64,000 nucleotides of DNA from Anaerocolumna sp. AGMB13025 (GCF_029689925.1 NZ_CP121445.1:6196501-6260500), one strand, 5' to 3'. Counted from the first letter of the stretch, positions 1-9,621 are shown. A program made the numbers and translations. The notes: a model not told the origin generated them from the letters alone.

Positions 1-803
1 AAAGACAGCATAAGCCCGAAATTCCCGGGATATTGATTAATTTCTTCACCCAACAAATCTGCTACATAGCCAAAATCAGAATCCTTGTCATACTCCATCA
101 GAATCGCAAAATTATCTGCATACATGCGGCAATATAATAAAGATTGACTAATTTTAGTTTTTAATATGTAGCCAATATATTTCAATACTCCGTCCCCTGC
201 TTTCGAACCGTGTAAATCATTCACGATTCGAAATTTATCAATGTCGAAAACGACGATTGCATAATTTTTGTTCCTGTTATTTTTTATTAAGTTACCGGCA
301 TCGACGTTAAATTTTGATAGGCTTGGAATATCCGTTAGGACATCCTCATCTGCCCGACTTTTAATCTTTTCAAAAAGTTCCATCTCCGCACTAACATCCT
401 GTGCCGTTCCCAGAATGCGTATTAACTTTCCGTACTCATTAAATATATTCTTTTTGTTACTCCGAATCCAGATATATTGACCCGTTTGATTCTTTCTCCG
501 ATAGGTGATGGAATCCGTCATCATGCCTTCTCTGCTGCGTTTCACATAACTTTTAAACTTGTCCAAATCATCCGGATGGATATCTTTTAAGGATATCATC
601 TGTCTTAATATGGCTTGCGTGCGATTTTCGATTCCGGTTTGTTCAATGAAATTATCCGATACGTAAATTTCACGGTTAATAAGGTTCAAATCAAAGATAT
701 ATACATTGGTCTGCTCTATTATTACTCCATAACGGTCACGTATTTTGCTAAGTGTTTCATTCTCACTCACTTTTAATCGTGAACTACCTTTTCTTTTGTC
801 CAT
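1..803 (-). CDS. PAS-GGDEF protein with degenerate GGDEF motif (partial, runs off left edge)
   Basis: Read on the minus strand from an ATG at 803 preceded by GTGAGG at good spacing; the frame stays open to base 1, so the 3' part lies outside the window. About residues 20-135 form a PAS fold ending in the usual IRSNKK / LGTAQDVS strands. A GGDEF-type domain follows. The metal/substrate part is well kept (FDIDKFRIVND...G...GD), but the signature reads YADNF where GGDEF is expected, and LTDIPSLSKF replaces LTGLPNRRxF. A true diguanylate cyclase is therefore unlikely; such domains often act as GTP or c-di-GMP effectors, or precede an EAL domain, which could lie beyond base 1. A c-di-GMP riboswitch in its leader fits a signalling role. 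Confident on domains, unsure of activity. Confidence 0.85.
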   Translation of the reverse strand, partial: MDKRKGSSRLKVSENETLSKIRDRYGVIIEQTNVYIFDLNLINREIYVSDNFIEQTGIENRTQAILRQMISLKDIHPDDLDKFKSYVKRSREGMMTDSITYRRKNQTGQYIWIRSNKKNIFNEYGKLIRILGTAQDVSAEMELFEKIKSRADEDVLTDIPSLSKFNVDAGNLIKNNRNKNYAIVVFDIDKFRIVNDLHGSKAGDGVLKYIGYILKTKISQSLLYCRMYADNFAILMEYDKDSDFGYVADLLGEEINQYPGNFGLMLS

Positions 804-878
804 AAAAACCTCACTTTGCGTTAACACAAGCCAAAATACATTTGCTTTGTCATTTTAATTCAATCAAAATACATTGAC

Positions 879-958
879 CATATCGCAACTGGCTGCCATA
901 CCTATTGTTTAGGCCCTCTAGTTTTGCGTCTCTGCCTTTCGGCAGGTTTGCTAGTATT
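879..958 (-). promoter_or_regulatory. c-di-GMP-I (GEMM-I) riboswitch
   Basis: On the minus strand the sequence shows the GEMM-I landmarks in order: AGCAAACC, a tetraloop stem with GAAA (GCCGAAAGGC), GACGCAAA, then GGCCTAAAC and AGGTATGGCAGCC. The element ends about 75 nt before the PAS-GGDEF start codon, so it controls that gene. No strong terminator was seen between aptamer and start, which points to translational control or an undetected expression platform. The identification is by recalled consensus, not by a covariance search. Confidence 0.9.
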
Positions 959-1456
959 TTTAATACTTATGGTAAAAATTTTATAGTTAAAACTCCCCTC
1001 AAAGTTTTGATAATAAAATTTTTAGATTCATTTCTTTTTACCTTAAATTAAAAGTTAAGAGCTATGATATGTACTTGCTATTAGATTTTGAATTCTAAGT
1101 GAGCAATTTTAGTATGATTCCTTTTTCCGATATCCCCTTTCTCCGTACGGATTAATTTTGGTAACCAGTATCAGTTTAGAAAAATTGTAAATATTTTTCA
1201 TAACACATTTGAATCTTTATGCAGGATATGTTATAATATGGTATTAAGAAGTCTCAATTCCCCATACGATACTATTCCCTAAAGAATGTATGTCGATGGA
1301 CTGATTTGACTGGTTAAATGATACAGTTACATTTGAAATTGCTAAGACGATAACAATTAATGCAAGATAATAACGAATTTTAGCCACAAGTTTCCTCAAA
1401 TTTTTATCCTCTTCTTTCAAATTTGATTAAATTATAACATTATTTTATAAACGAAT
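959..1456. other. AT-rich intergenic region
   Basis: About 500 bases without a convincing gene. It must hold the leftward promoter of the riboswitch transcript and the rightward promoter of the first XRE regulator. No clear protein fragment or strong hairpin was found. Confidence 0.5.
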
Positions 1457-1478
1457 AAATGGACGCTTGCGTCCACTA
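1457..1478 (+). promoter_or_regulatory. Operator copy A: GGAC-N6-GTCC inverted repeat
   Basis: Contains GGACGCTTGCGTCC (1461-1474), a perfect GGAC..GTCC dyad flanked by AAAT. Its centre is about 30 bp upstream of the ATG at 1497, close to the ribosome site AGGTGA. The same spacing to the ATG is found at copy G (29.2 kb), so these two share one architecture. Confidence 0.65.
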
Positions 1479-1496
1479 AAAGTCAGGTGAATGTCG

Positions 1497-2447
1497 ATGA
1501 ATTATAAGCATTTTGGAGAGTTTCTACAAGAATTAAGACTGTCAAGAAATATGACCAGAGAACAACTGGCTCAGGATATCTGCACCCCGAAACAGATCTA
1601 TCGAATTGAGAAAGGGGTTTATGAACCCTCTTTATATCTAATAAATCAATTATCTATTAAGTTTAATTTGGATTTGAACGATTATTTCAAAATGTATTTT
1701 ACCAATATTACTATCGCTGGCTTAGAAGGTATTAACAATATTAATGCAGCTATAGAAAACAATGATATGTCCTTATTAAGATTAATAATTAATAAATATG
1801 AAGACCTGGAAGACTTTAAGAAAGGTGAAAACCTTCAACATATTTACTTTGGTAAAGCACTCTGCTGTGCTTTATTAGATAATGATTATAAAACCTCTCT
1901 TGAATACTGTTATAAAGGTATTCAGGTGGAATGTCCCGCTTTTTATTTAGATAAGATTTCTAATAACATGTATTCCAATGTGGGCATATCGCTGCTCAAC
2001 TGTATGGCTCAAAATTTTTTTGCAATGGAACAGTATAATAAGGGTATGCAAGTTCTTACTCAGCTTCTGACAATATTGGAAGTTTATGCTATTAATTCCC
2101 CTTATCCGCTGTTTAAATCTTCACAATATTCGAGGAAAACATATCAGGCTATATTATATAATCTAGGGGCTCGTTTGTTTGAACATGGTGAAATAAAAAA
2201 AGCATTAAAATATGTGGAAAAGGGTATTGAGTTTTCTTTAAAAGAATATAATTTACGGCATCTTCCCAACCTGATATTTATGAAATTTAAACTTCTTTAT
2301 TCTGAAAAAAAATATGAGGAAGCCATGGAATACTATAACCGTGCTATATATCTCTATAAAATAACTAATAAGGATGATATCTTAAAAGATTTAGAAAATA
2401 CTGCACATATAGATTATCCCGAAATATTTAAGAAGAAGTATACATAA
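1497..2447 (+). CDS. XRE-family regulator with C-terminal TPR-like helical domain (paralog 1)
   Basis: A 316-residue DNA-binding protein: an N-terminal helix-turn-helix of XRE type (about residues 6-62, recognition helix around CTPKQIYRIEKG) followed by about 250 residues of helical repeats such as TSLEYCYKGI and KALKYVEKGIEFS. This plan is that of RRNPP-type regulators (Rgg, PlcR, ComR), where the TPR part binds a secreted signalling peptide; the family placement is inference. The ATG at 1497 is chosen over 1491 because AGGTGA then sits at the spacing seen in the paralogs. First of four tandem copies, divergent from the RiPP operon that follows them. No pheromone gene was recognised beside it. 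Confidence 0.85.
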   Translation: MNYKHFGEFLQELRLSRNMTREQLAQDICTPKQIYRIEKGVYEPSLYLINQLSIKFNLDLNDYFKMYFTNITIAGLEGINNINAAIENNDMSLLRLIINKYEDLEDFKKGENLQHIYFGKALCCALLDNDYKTSLEYCYKGIQVECPAFYLDKISNNMYSNVGISLLNCMAQNFFAMEQYNKGMQVLTQLLTILEVYAINSPYPLFKSSQYSRKTYQAILYNLGARLFEHGEIKKALKYVEKGIEFSLKEYNLRHLPNLIFMKFKLLYSEKKYEEAMEYYNRAIYLYKITNKDDILKDLENTAHIDYPEIFKKKYT

Positions 2448-2526
2448 ATATTATTTTTCTTACCTTATACATAGGGAATCAAGTTCCTTTTATTTTAGTT
2501 ATTATATCAATATTCTCTTCTATAAT

Positions 2527-2573
2527 AAATGGACACTTATGTCCATTTATTTTTTACATAAAATGGTTATAAT
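2527..2573 (+). promoter_or_regulatory. Operator copy B and promoter of regulator 2
   Basis: GGACACTTATGTCC (2531-2544) flanked by AAAT and ATTT, followed by a -10 TATAAT at 2568-2573. The dyad centre lies 33 bp upstream of the -10 centre, which would put it near -44, the place of a class II activator site. Copy F (27.9 kb) has exactly the same spacing. Confidence 0.7.
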
Positions 2574-2627
2574 AATTATTAGAAACTATCATTATAAACT
2601 TAGAAAGTTTTATAAATGGTGATTATT

Positions 2628-3566
2628 ATGAAATATGAACATTTTGGTAATTTGCTTGAAGAATTAAGATTGAAGTATAATATGTCAAGAGAAGAGCTTG
2701 CTCATAACATATGTACCCCAAAACAGATCTACCGAATTGAAAAAGGGGAATCCGAACCCTCCATCTACTTATTACATCAACTTTCACTTAAATTTAGATT
2801 GGATTTAAATGAATATTACAAAATGTATTTTACCAACCATACACTAGAAGGATTAGAAGGAATTAAATCCATTAATCATGCTATAATAGTTCGTGATAAT
2901 CACTTATTGAAATCTTTAATTGATAATTATGAACCAATGGAAGCCTTTAAAACCGGAGAAAATCTACAACACATATACTATGGCAAAGCTCTTTGCTCCG
3001 CCTTATTAGATGAAGATTATAAGAAGTCCTTAGATTACTGCTATCAAGGCTTACGAGTAGAATGCCCCGAATTTAACATAACCAGCATTTCTAAATATAT
3101 GTTTTCCAATGTTGGACTAGCTCTATTAAATTGCACAAGCCAGAATTTTTTTGCTATGGATAATTACGATGCAGGGATGCTTGTATTAAATGGTCTTCTT
3201 ATGGTCTTAGAGTCCTATGTAATAAATTCCCCTTACCCCTTATTTCGTGATACCCAATTTTTCAAGAAATTCTATCAGGCAATATTATATAATATGGGTG
3301 TCCACTTATTTGAACAGGGAGAATATAAAAAATCCTTAATATTTATAGAAAGAGGCATCAAATTTTCCTTACAAGAATCGAATTTTCGGCATCTTTCCGA
3401 GTTACTCTTTTTTAAATTTAAGCTACTTTATCATAAGCAAAACTATGCAGAAGCCAGGGAATATTATAATCAAGTTATTTCACTTTGTAAAATTACTAAT
3501 AAAGAATCTATTTTGAACGAATTAGATAGCTCAGCAAAGATAGATTACCCTGAGATATTTAAATAA
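2628..3566 (+). CDS. XRE-family regulator with TPR-like domain (paralog 2)
   Basis: A 312-residue paralog of the gene at 1497: same HTH with CTPKQIYRIEKGESEPS and the same helical C-terminal region. The in-frame ATG at 2616 is rejected because the paralogs all begin at the codon before KYEHFGN, here 2628, preceded by GGTGATTATT. It has its own operator and -10, and is followed after 64 bp by regulator 3 with no operator between, so genes 2 and 3 are probably cotranscribed. Likely a peptide-responsive transcription activator by family analogy; the ligand is unknown. Confidence 0.85.
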   Translation: MKYEHFGNLLEELRLKYNMSREELAHNICTPKQIYRIEKGESEPSIYLLHQLSLKFRLDLNEYYKMYFTNHTLEGLEGIKSINHAIIVRDNHLLKSLIDNYEPMEAFKTGENLQHIYYGKALCSALLDEDYKKSLDYCYQGLRVECPEFNITSISKYMFSNVGLALLNCTSQNFFAMDNYDAGMLVLNGLLMVLESYVINSPYPLFRDTQFFKKFYQAILYNMGVHLFEQGEYKKSLIFIERGIKFSLQESNFRHLSELLFFKFKLLYHKQNYAEAREYYNQVISLCKITNKESILNELDSSAKIDYPEIFK

Positions 3567-3630
3567 ATTAGTTTTGCAGATTGGTAATATTAAACTTTTA
3601 TTTATATACATATAATTACAGGTGATAAAT

Positions 3631-4578
3631 ATGAGATATGAGCATTTTGGTAATTTACTACAAGAATTAAGATTGAAATATAATATGTCCAGAGAAACGC
3701 TGGCAGAAAATATTTGCACCGCAAAACAAATATACCGCATTGAAAAAGGTGAGTCTGAACCCTCCATTTCCTTACTGCATCAGTTATCCTTTAAATTTAA
3801 TCTGGATTTAAGTGAATATTATAAAATGTATTTTACCACTAACACCATTACAGGATTTGAAGGGGTTAAATCTATTAACGCTGCATTGGAAGCCCGTGAT
3901 ATGCCTTTATTAAAATCTATGATTGAAACCTATGAAATATTAGAAGATTTTAAAAAGGGTGAAAACCTCCAGCATATCTATTATTGCAAAGCTCTTTGCA
4001 CTGCTTTATTAGATACTGATTATACGTTATCACTAGAATACTGCTATGAAGGAATCAAAATTGAATGTCCCGGATTTAGCATTGATAAAATCACGGAAAA
4101 TATGTATTCAAATGTTGGTATCACACTTATTAGTTGTATAAGTAATAATTATTTTGCCTTAGATCAGTTTGATATTGGCTTGAAAGTTCTTGCTGGACTT
4201 CTTTCCGTATTAGAGACTTATGCAATAAATTCTATTTATCCACTTTTTAATTCCTTACAATTTACCCAGAAGATATATCAGGGATTATTATATAATATGG
4301 GATTCTATTTATATGAACATGGTGAATATAAAGACGCTATAATTAATGTGGAAAAAGGCATTACCTTTTCCCTAAAAGAAAATAATTTCCGGTATCTTCC
4401 CGGCTTACTCTTTATGAAATTCAAATTACTCTATCATGATGAAAAGTATGACGAAGCTTTGGAATACTATAAGCAGGCTCTCTCACTATATAAAATAACG
4501 AATAATGAATCTGTTTTAAATGAATTAGACAGTACTGCTAAAAATGATTTTCCCGAAATATTTAAAAGAATGAATTAG
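3631..4578 (+). CDS. XRE-family regulator with TPR-like domain (paralog 3)
   Basis: A 315-residue member of the same family. The start is the ATG at 3631 behind AGGTGATAAAT; a GTG nine bases upstream is part of the ribosome site. In the recognition helix the otherwise constant CTPKQ reads CTAKQ, the only paralog with this change, so its DNA specificity may differ slightly. The C-terminal part keeps repeats such as EYCYEGIKIECPGF and ALEYYKQALSLYKIT. No GGAC-type operator precedes it; it probably depends on the promoter of regulator 2. Confidence 0.85.
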   Translation: MRYEHFGNLLQELRLKYNMSRETLAENICTAKQIYRIEKGESEPSISLLHQLSFKFNLDLSEYYKMYFTTNTITGFEGVKSINAALEARDMPLLKSMIETYEILEDFKKGENLQHIYYCKALCTALLDTDYTLSLEYCYEGIKIECPGFSIDKITENMYSNVGITLISCISNNYFALDQFDIGLKVLAGLLSVLETYAINSIYPLFNSLQFTQKIYQGLLYNMGFYLYEHGEYKDAIINVEKGITFSLKENNFRYLPGLLFMKFKLLYHDEKYDEALEYYKQALSLYKITNNESVLNELDSTAKNDFPEIFKRMN

Positions 4579-4609
4579 CTTACCTTTTTCCAGCTTTCTA
4601 AATCGTTAT

Positions 4610-4650
4610 AATGAAAAATAGCGTATCCACCCTAGGTCATTTTTCATTAA
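4610..4650 (+). terminator. Possible terminator after regulator 3
   Basis: Inverted repeat AATGAAAAAT / ATTTTTCATT separated by about 19 bases, 32 bp after the stop of regulator 3. The stem is AT-only and lacks a following T run, so this is a weak call. Confidence 0.35.
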
Positions 4651-4755
4651 CTACTTTATAATCTTAAACTAGACCTTATGACCATTTATCAATACATAAT
4701 ATAGTTATCATTTTAGTAACCCCCAATTACATATAAAGGATTTTAGGTGATTACA

Positions 4756-5703
4756 ATGAAATATGAGCATTTTGGTAATTTACTACAGGAATTAAGATTG
4801 AACTATAATATGTCCAGAGAAACGCTGGCGGAAAATATTTGTACCCCAAAACAAATATATCGTATCGAGAAGGGAGAATCTGAACCTTCCATCTACTTAT
4901 TACATCAGCTCTCATATAAATTTAATCTGGATTTAAATGAATATTACAAAATGTATTTTACCACTAACACCCTTGTAGGGTTAGAAGGGGTTAATGCTAT
5001 TAATGCCGCATTAGAAGCTGGTAATATACCTTTATTACGGTCTATCATTGTGAAATACGAAAATTTAGAAGATTTTAAAAAGGGTGAAAATCTACAACAC
5101 ATATATTATTGTAAGGCTCTTTGCTCCGCTTTGTCAGATACTGATTACAATACATCCTTAGAATATTGTTATGAAGGAATCAAAATTGAATGTCCTGGAT
5201 TTAACATTAATAAAATTACCGAAAACATGTATTCAAATGTTGGTTTTGCATTAATCAATTGTATGAGTCAAAATTATTTTGTTTTAGAACAGGCTGATAA
5301 TGGCATGAAGGTACTTACCCAGATTCTTACAGTATTGGAGTCTTATGCAATCGATTCAATTTATCCTCTTTTCCACCACTCTCAATTTTCACTGAAAATG
5401 TATCAGGTATTATTATATAATATCGGGGTTCAGTTATTTGAGTATGGCGAATATAAACAAGCTTTAGATTATGTGAAAAAAGGTATTGCATTTTAATTAA
5501 AAGAACAAAATATCCGTCATCTTCCTGATTTAGTTTTTATGAAGTTCAAATTACTCTATCATGATGAAAAATATGATGAAGCCTTGGAATACTATAAACA
5601 GACGCTCTCTTTTTTTAAAATAACGAATAATGAATCTGCTTTAAATGAATTAGAAGACTGTGTTAAAAATGATTTTCCTGAATTATTGATTAGAATGAAT
5701 TAG
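4756..5703 (+). pseudogene. XRE/TPR regulator (paralog 4) interrupted by one TAA codon
   Basis: The first 246 codons encode a normal member of the regulator family (start ATG 4756 behind AGGTGATTACA). At 5494-5496 a TAA stands where the paralogs have a Ser codon in GI(E/K/T)FSLKE. The same frame continues without further stops to 5703, encoding the expected C-terminal tail (LKEQNIRHLPD, ALEYYKQ, FPELLIRMN). One base change therefore truncates the protein by about 70 residues. The upstream region has only a degenerate operator (GACcTTATGaCC near 4672). It could be a recent pseudogene or a shortened regulator; the intact downstream frame argues the mutation is young. Confidence 0.85.
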
Positions 5704-5767
5704 ACTAACCTATTCAGGCTACATAGATAGGTATAGATAATTCCAAAAGATTCGAGACCGGTCATAA

Positions 5768-5801
5768 ACACAAGAGCAAGGTTGTTTATTTACTCTTGTG
5801 T
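5768..5801. terminator. Hairpin between converging regulator 4 and RiPP operon
   Basis: Perfect 9-bp inverted repeat ACACAAGAG / CTCTTGTGT with a T-rich 16-base loop, placed between the end of the rightward regulator copy and the end of the leftward small membrane protein gene. The position suits a shared terminator, though neither side has a long T run. Confidence 0.5.
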
Positions 5802-5831
5802 CTAAACCTTATAATAATGAATACCGGTATA

Positions 5832-6224
5832 TTATTCCTGTTTCATAAAACGATATAGCAAGTACTGATTAACAAGTATGACTAAACCCCAAATTACAGA
5901 TATCGCACCAATTAAAAATGTATATGCTGATTTTACATTACTAATATTAAAAGAAATAATCATGCAGAAAATAATTGCCATCAGTGCAAATCTTGTACTG
6001 AATATTCTTGCCTTATTTTCATTAACTATAAACTTCTCATTTTTCCGATCATACGGTATTTTATTCTCAAAGAAAAATCCGAAGAAACCGATAAAGGCAA
6101 TAAAACAAATCATAAATGGCTCTTTCGTATAGTAATATGCTATTGGTCCGATTAAACCCAGTAAACCACAAAAACCTAGTATAGTATTTACTTTCTTCTT
6201 TCGCACATCTGTACTTTTAATCAT
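5832..6224 (-). CDS. Small membrane protein of the RiPP operon, DUF3796-like
   Basis: A 130-residue protein with four likely membrane segments (about residues 15-33, 36-52, 75-95, 100-122). The N-terminal GFCGLLGLIGPIAYYYT and the GFFGFFFENKI stretch resemble DUF3796 proteins, small membrane proteins often found with XRE regulators; the match is from memory. It is the last gene of the leftward RiPP operon, 67 bp after the exporter, and may serve in export, immunity or signalling. A decayed copy of its 5' end lies at 11194-11295. Confidence 0.6.
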   Translation of the reverse strand: MIKSTDVRKKKVNTILGFCGLLGLIGPIAYYYTKEPFMICFIAFIGFFGFFFENKIPYDRKNEKFIVNENKARIFSTRFALMAIIFCMIISFNISNVKSAYTFLIGAISVIWGLVILVNQYLLYRFMKQE

Positions 6225-6291
6225 TATAAGTCCCCCTTTTTTAAATTTATTGATTAATAATTTTCATATTATTAATTTCCAACCTTGAATG

Positions 6292-8097
6292 TTATTGATA
6301 TAAATCAGCTTGTTTATCATATAAATCTGAATAAACTCCTTTTAATTTTATTAAATCTTCATGTGTACCTGATTCAACAATAGTTCCATTATAAAAAGTC
6401 AATATTATATCTGAAAATCGAGTAACTGCCATTCTATGGGATATAAATATAAATAATTTATTATTATAAAACCTGTTAAACTGAGAATATATTTCATATT
6501 CTGTTTTTGCGTCCAGTGCTGATGTTGGCTCATCCAATATCACTATCCTGGAATCTCTGTATAAGGTGCGCGCTATTGCTATTTTTTGTGCTTCACCACC
6601 TGATGGTTCAAACCCCGTTGAGCTAAATTCATTATAAATATAAGTATTTATTCCATCAGGCAATACACTTATTTTTTTATCCAATTTACATTCCGTGAGA
6701 ATACTATATAATTTATCCATATCAACCGGTTCACTATTTAAAATAATATTGTCCATAAAAGGCATTGAATACAATTTATAATCTTGAAATACTGCGGATA
6801 TCATGGATAAATAAAAATCATAATCTATGTCATTAATATTTATACCATTCAATAAAATAATACCATCTGTTGGCGTATAAATACGCAAAAGCAATTTAAT
6901 AAATGTCGATTTACCAGAACCATTTTCACCAACAATTGCAACTTTATCTGTACTTTTGAACGAGATAGAGACATTTTTTAAGGCGAACTCATTCTGTTGT
7001 GTATAACGATATGAAACATTTCTAAATTCGAACATAAATCCATTATTTATATCGGGTTTTAATTTACCTTCGTTATTAGTAGCTTCTGTTAGATTTATAA
7101 ACTCTTCAAACGAATTGTAATAAATTGTATATTGCTGCAAATCAACAAGACTTTTGAGAATTGAGCGAACAATGGATATAAACTGAGTGATTGCATTTAA
7201 ATACATTGAAAAATCACCCACTGTTATGTTTTTATATATAACATAAAATAAAATGTATGCATACATTATGCCTTGCTGTATAACATTAATTATAACACTT
7301 GTGGAAGAATATGTAATATTATTTTTAGCTACTTCTTTATATATTCCCTGCATTTCTTCAAGAACAGTATCATATTTATTTAACAACCATTTTGATAAAT
7401 TAAAAGTTCTTATTTCTTTACCATATCTGAAATCAGAAGAAATATTTGTAAAATACGAACTTCTCCTTTCATAAATTGACTTTTTTAAAGCCAAATCTAT
7501 ATTCTTTTTTTTATAATATGAATCACAAAAAATATTAAAAACAATTGTAACCAACAATACAAGAATAAAATATAATTTTAAATGTCCAATAATTCCTATA
7601 ATGCTTATTAAAATTATAAAGCTCCCTAAAATTTTAATACTTTCTTCTAATAATTGTGCAAAACCGTTACCATCACTATAAAGATACTTATATGCTTTAT
7701 TTCTAATTTCTAAAAAATCATTACTCTCTAACTTATTATACTCTACTTTCATCATTAACTCATTTAAGTAAATTTGAAATTTTTTAAATATTAACATACG
7801 CCTAACCATGCATTTATTCGTTATAATATTAATTATAATCATGGTTATAAAGGTTATTATAATCTGGAAAACAATAAATTTAATTGAATTAATATAATTT
7901 TTCTGTATGAATATCGCATTAATGATATATTTAGGTAATATTATTCCTATAATGGTTGTAAAACTTGTTAATATTTGCCCTAAAAATAAATAAATTATGT
8001 ATTTCTTATCACACTTCCAGCAATATTCAAAAAAATACTTGATTCCATCAAAAGCTAGTAATATTTTCTTATTCTCTTGCTTTATCATACTCTTCAT
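6292..8097 (-). CDS. ABC transporter, fused permease-ATPase, probable RiPP exporter
   Basis: A 601-residue half transporter: six membrane segments in about the first 330 residues, then a nucleotide-binding domain with Walker A GENGSGKST, signature PSGGEAQK (Pro in place of the usual Leu), Walker B RIVILDEPTSALD and the H-loop His in FISHRM. There is no N-terminal C39 peptidase domain, so leader cleavage of the peptides must be done elsewhere. The start overlaps the end of the radical SAM gene by 29 bases, showing tight coupling. It probably exports the modified Cys-rich peptides, or protects the producer. Confidence 0.85.
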   Translation of the reverse strand: MKSMIKQENKKILLAFDGIKYFFEYCWKCDKKYIIYLFLGQILTSFTTIIGIILPKYIINAIFIQKNYINSIKFIVFQIIITFITMIIINIITNKCMVRRMLIFKKFQIYLNELMMKVEYNKLESNDFLEIRNKAYKYLYSDGNGFAQLLEESIKILGSFIILISIIGIIGHLKLYFILVLLVTIVFNIFCDSYYKKKNIDLALKKSIYERRSSYFTNISSDFRYGKEIRTFNLSKWLLNKYDTVLEEMQGIYKEVAKNNITYSSTSVIINVIQQGIMYAYILFYVIYKNITVGDFSMYLNAITQFISIVRSILKSLVDLQQYTIYYNSFEEFINLTEATNNEGKLKPDINNGFMFEFRNVSYRYTQQNEFALKNVSISFKSTDKVAIVGENGSGKSTFIKLLLRIYTPTDGIILLNGININDIDYDFYLSMISAVFQDYKLYSMPFMDNIILNSEPVDMDKLYSILTECKLDKKISVLPDGINTYIYNEFSSTGFEPSGGEAQKIAIARTLYRDSRIVILDEPTSALDAKTEYEIYSQFNRFYNNKLFIFISHRMAVTRFSDIILTFYNGTIVESGTHEDLIKLKGVYSDLYDKQADLYQ

Positions 8098-9454
8098 TTT
8101 CCTTTTTGGCGATATCCGTAAATTTAGCCAGCCTTAAAATCACATTTTCAGCCATTTTTCTTGACATATCACAATTTTTATCATCCATAGTGAATATATC
8201 TCCTGTATTTAAAAAATTTAAACCAAGGCATCCACTACAAAGGGTTTTTATTGAGCAATTAATGCACTTTTCATTACTTGCCTTAAGATTAAAATTATGG
8301 ATTTTATTTAAGTTATTTTCATACAATTGAGATGAAAATATATTATCATCATAAATATTTCCTAAACATATATCATCAAAATCTGTAAACATAAAACACG
8401 GATATATATCGCCATTTACACTAACTGATAAAGTTCCGCTTCCTGCATCACATATAGATTCACTTCCAGGATATTTGTTTACCAAGGAGGCTATAATACG
8501 TTGAACAAGCGAATAAATATGCTTTATATCCCCTTTATCAGAGGCAGTATCAAAAATATCATTAACTGATTGAGTAAATTGTGATAGATCTGTCAGGGCA
8601 TATTCACAATCAATGTTTCCACCGGCCGGAACAAGATGAATATAAGTTTCTGGCAGTTCTGTATTTAAATGTTTCAGAACATCCATTATAGTAATATTAT
8701 TATCAATATGAAATTGAGTATAAGTTACTTCAATCGTATTAGGTTGCCCTGTAATATTTTTCAATCGCTTTGCATTTTCCAGTATTTTGCTAGAAGTTCC
8801 ATTACCATATGCATCTATTCTAAGTAAATCATTGACTAGCGGATGTCCATCGTAACTGATAGTGACTGATATATTATAGTTTTTTACTAACTCAATAAAT
8901 CTGTCACTAATAAGTGTCCCATTCGTAACGATTCCAATATGTGTACTATGACCTTTTTCCAAATCCCTAATTTTAACATATTGACAGATATATTCGATAA
9001 TATCAATATTCATTAAAGGTTCTCCGCCAAAAAGCTGTATACTCCTGATAATATTAAATTTACCATAGAATTTAATAAAAATATCGTCAATCATTTTTTT
9101 TGACATTATAGCCTCATCAGAATGATAATGTCCACCATTCGCATAACAATATTTACATCTTAAATTACAGCAATTTGTTAAATTTATTACTAATCGATTA
9201 AGGACCTCTCCATCTGGCACCTCAAAATGCTCTTGGCACCATGTTACTGGGGTACAATATTCCTCTATTTTTCTTCGATATTCATCATATTGAAGATTAT
9301 CCAATTTGAATTTGTTCATAATTAAATCGCTATTTTCATTTGTAGAAATCGCTTTAATTAATTCATATCCACCATCATTTATTACAAAAAATCTTTTACT
9401 ATCAGGAAAGAATGCTACACTTATTTCTTCATCTTTAATAAATTGTATATTCAT
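8069..9454 (-). CDS. Radical SAM/SPASM peptide maturase
   Basis: A 461-residue enzyme. The start is taken as the ATG at 9454, which follows GAGGAG at 8-base spacing; an upstream in-frame ATG at 9532 lies in the intergenic hairpin region and has no such site. The N-terminal ~90 residues resemble a peptide-recognition region. C96-x3-C100-x2-C103 (CNLRCKYC) binds the SAM-cleaving 4Fe-4S cluster, followed by the FGGEPLMN motif. The C-terminal ~110 residues hold a SPASM-type cysteine set (CDAG, YPCFMF, CINC, LCSGC, NCDM) for auxiliary clusters. By analogy it installs thioether or related cross-links on the two Cys-rich precursors encoded just upstream. It may belong with the clostridial Cys-rich peptide maturases (CcpM-like), not verified. 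Confidence 0.88.
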   Translation of the reverse strand: MNIQFIKDEEISVAFFPDSKRFFVINDGGYELIKAISTNENSDLIMNKFKLDNLQYDEYRRKIEEYCTPVTWCQEHFEVPDGEVLNRLVINLTNCCNLRCKYCYANGGHYHSDEAIMSKKMIDDIFIKFYGKFNIIRSIQLFGGEPLMNIDIIEYICQYVKIRDLEKGHSTHIGIVTNGTLISDRFIELVKNYNISVTISYDGHPLVNDLLRIDAYGNGTSSKILENAKRLKNITGQPNTIEVTYTQFHIDNNITIMDVLKHLNTELPETYIHLVPAGGNIDCEYALTDLSQFTQSVNDIFDTASDKGDIKHIYSLVQRIIASLVNKYPGSESICDAGSGTLSVSVNGDIYPCFMFTDFDDICLGNIYDDNIFSSQLYENNLNKIHNFNLKASNEKCINCSIKTLCSGCLGLNFLNTGDIFTMDDKNCDMSRKMAENVILRLAKFTDIAKKENEEYDKARE

Positions 9455-9539
9455 ATGATACTCTCCTCTACTGCAATTAATATAAACATTCTTTAAAGTG
9501 TTTTTACCTAACCTTCTTATACCATTCAACATTCAAACA

Positions 9540-9585
9540 ATATTAAGCAAACCACACAAATAATGTAGTATGGTTTGCTTAATAT
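9540..9585 (-). promoter_or_regulatory. Strong intercistronic hairpin between precursor genes and maturase
   Basis: A perfect 15-bp stem, ATATTAAGCAAACCA / TGGTTTGCTTAATAT, with a 16-base loop, between the second precursor gene and the radical SAM gene. The T run after it on the transcribed strand is weak (TGTTTG). In many RiPP operons such a stem partly stops transcription or stabilises the upstream message, so that precursors outnumber enzymes. Confidence 0.7.
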
Positions 9586-9621
9586 ATATTTTAATAAGCT
9601 TGCATTGTTAGACTATTACGT

